Positions 62,462 through 64,000 of a stretch of 64,000 bases of DNA are shown in pieces. This DNA is from Arcicella gelida (GTDB taxonomy: Bacteria; Bacteroidota; Bacteroidia; Cytophagales; Spirosomataceae). Position 1 is the stretch's first letter; every line of letters begins with the position of its first letter. The DNA lies in NCBI RefSeq assembly GCF_034931025.1, contig NZ_JAYGIL010000005.1, positions 124,001 to 188,000 on the forward strand, written 5' to 3'. The notes beneath the pieces are model-generated. The model had not been told where the DNA came from. It saw only the letters and a program-made list of their open reading frames with translations, and ran no database searches. The position numbers were made by a program, and so were the translations under genes.

Positions 62462-64000
62462 ATGACAAAAACAATAAACATTAATCCGCCAGTTCGTAAG
62501 TTTTTGGCGGCTGATTTTCAATTAAGCACTTGGGAAAGTGTAAAACCTTTATTCGATAATTTGGTAGAACGTTCTATTGATAACGTGGACGATTTACGCA
62601 AATTTTTTACCGACCGCTCTGAATTAGAAAGTTACCTTTCGGAAAACTTCGCTTGGCGTTATATCAAAATGACTTGCGATACGGGCGATAAGGAAATTAA
62701 AGCTCATTTTGACCAATTTGTGACGGAAATTCAACCACATTTGGCTGAATACGATGATGTTTTAAACAAAAAAACACTTGAAAGTCCGTTCTTGGATGAA
62801 TTAACCGAAACTGGTTTTGACATCACGATTAGAGGAATGAAAAAATCGACTGAGATTTTTAGAAATGAAAACATTGCTCTTTTTACCGAAATCCAAAATC
62901 TGTCAAGCCAATACCAAGCAACGGTAGGAGCAATGACGGTTGAATTGGACGGGCAAACTAAAACACTTCAACAAGCAGGTGTTTTCTTGGAAAATACCGA
63001 CCGTACTTTAAGAGAATCTGTTTATAGAAAAATTCAGGAACGTCGTTTTCAAGACCATGAAAAGATGGACGAAATTTTCAATAAACTGACAGCTTTGCGT
63101 CATCAGATTGCTTTGAATGCAGGTTTTGAAAATTACCGTGATTACTCTTTTGCCGCTTTAAAACGCTTTGATTATACTCCTGCCGATTGTTTCAATTTCC
63201 ACGAAGCGGTGGCTGAAACCATTGTTCCAATTTTAAATAATGTAGCGACTGAGCGTAAAAATGCTTTACAAGTAAGTGAGCTACGTCCGTGGGATAAATC
63301 TGTGGATGCACAAGGTCGTGCGGCTTTGCATCCCTTCAATGGTGGCGAAGATTTATTGAACAAAACCATTGAATGTTTCACCCAATTAGACCCATTTTTA
63401 GGCGAATGCCTAAGTATTATGAAAGAAATGGGTCGTTTGGATTTGGAATCAAGAGTAGGCAAAGCTCCTGGCGGATACAATTATCCTTTGGAAGAAACAG
63501 GTTTCCCATTCATTTTTATGAATGCTTCGTCGCTGATGCGTGATGTAATTACGATGCTTCACGAGGGCGGTCATGCGGTGCATTCAATCGTAACGAAAGA
63601 TTTGATGTTGAATACTTTCCGTAATTTTCCTTCGGAAGTAGCAGAATTGGCTTCGATGTCGATGGAATTGATTTCGATGGATTTCTGGAACGTGTATTTT
63701 GATAACGAAGAGGAATTGAAACGTGCTAAAATTCAACATTTAGAAGATATTCTCAGTACACTTCCGTGGGTAGCGACGGTGGATAAATTCCAACATTGGA
63801 TTTACGAAAACCCAACGCATAGCGTAGAAGAACGCACAGCGGCTTGGCTAAGTATTTATGAGAAATTTGCAGATTCAGTAACGGATTGGTCTGGTTTAGA
63901 GGATTATAAATCTTGGATGTGGCATCGTCAATTGCATATTTTTGAATTACCCTTCTATTATATCGAATATGGAATTGCTCAATTAGGAGCGATTGGCGTA
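62462..64000 (+). CDS. M3-family oligoendopeptidase, 3'-truncated by the window
   Basis: The frame is open from the ATG at 62462 to the right edge (513 residues), so the end is missing. Zinc-binding H367-E-G-G-H371 is followed ~25 residues later by F-P-S-E-V-A-E-L-A-S-M-S-M-E, which carries the third ligand Glu, as in thermolysin-like M3 peptidases such as PepF. The N-terminal helices (FQLSTWESVKPLFDNLVERS) match the family too. It hydrolyses peptides in the cytoplasm. The window ends about 50-60 residues before the expected C-terminus. Confidence 0.93.
   Translation, partial: MTKTININPPVRKFLAADFQLSTWESVKPLFDNLVERSIDNVDDLRKFFTDRSELESYLSENFAWRYIKMTCDTGDKEIKAHFDQFVTEIQPHLAEYDDVLNKKTLESPFLDELTETGFDITIRGMKKSTEIFRNENIALFTEIQNLSSQYQATVGAMTVELDGQTKTLQQAGVFLENTDRTLRESVYRKIQERRFQDHEKMDEIFNKLTALRHQIALNAGFENYRDYSFAALKRFDYTPADCFNFHEAVAETIVPILNNVATERKNALQVSELRPWDKSVDAQGRAALHPFNGGEDLLNKTIECFTQLDPFLGECLSIMKEMGRLDLESRVGKAPGGYNYPLEETGFPFIFMNASSLMRDVITMLHEGGHAVHSIVTKDLMLNTFRNFPSEVAELASMSMELISMDFWNVYFDNEEELKRAKIQHLEDILSTLPWVATVDKFQHWIYENPTHSVEERTAAWLSIYEKFADSVTDWSGLEDYKSWMWHRQLHIFELPFYYIEYGIAQLGAIGV

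Overview
The window reads as chromosomal DNA of a low-GC Bacteroidota, most probably a Cytophagales member (Emticicia/Arcicella/Flectobacillus-like; this genus-level guess is inference). The reasons are: FecR/ECF-sigma regulation, STN and DUF4974 domains, a type IX secretion lipoprotein (PorW/SprE), a CusA-type pump fused to its TolC-like channel, PVC-type/ThuA/DUF1080 sugar-oxidation proteins, TANNTTTG promoter boxes, and weak or absent Shine-Dalgarno sequences. I saw no rRNA, tRNA or CRISPR array.

Layout. 0-10 kb: the end of a GNAT acetyltransferase; then a leftward group with a haem c dehydrogenase, a very small sigma/anti-sigma pair and a DUF1080-PA14 protein; then a second leftward signalling group (ECF sigma, FecR, STN-barrel protein, TonB-CTD/TPR protein). 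10-19 kb: DUF423 protein, the elongation genes mrdA and rodA with a kinase-fold-like partner, an isolated atpZ, and porW. 19-25 kb: nucleotidyltransferase, cysS, two rhomboid proteases and dxs. 25-33.6 kb: small secreted protein, CusA-OMF fusion and CusB adaptor, followed by Rieske, DUF5777 and YceI proteins.

33.6-40.7 kb is an accessory island bounded by related hairpin repeats. It holds an array of palindromes with an exact 63-bp period, then a tight four-gene operon: Dam-type adenine methyltransferase, calcineurin-like phosphoesterase, AAA ATPase and an unrecognised protein with two similar halves that recall CARF/Rossmann sensors. A VapBC-type pair follows, whose 54-aa antitoxin is easy to miss. 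The operon looks like an anti-phage or genome-conflict system that I cannot match to a named one, and it is the best candidate for something undescribed.

40.7-54 kb: a 1239-aa ThuA-dehydrogenase-CARDB-azurin fusion; a REP-associated tyrosine transposase between two copies of its hairpin; Gfo/Idh/MocA oxidoreductase, sugar isomerase and a divergent AraC regulator (a probable sugar-oxidation locus); a Gre-like protein; GntR regulator and rhamnose transporter; and a FIST sensor with a soluble hybrid kinase. 54-64 kb: a large PAS hybrid kinase with HPt, recQ, an AlbA_2/COG2865 protein with a long C-terminal extension, and an M3 peptidase running off the right edge.
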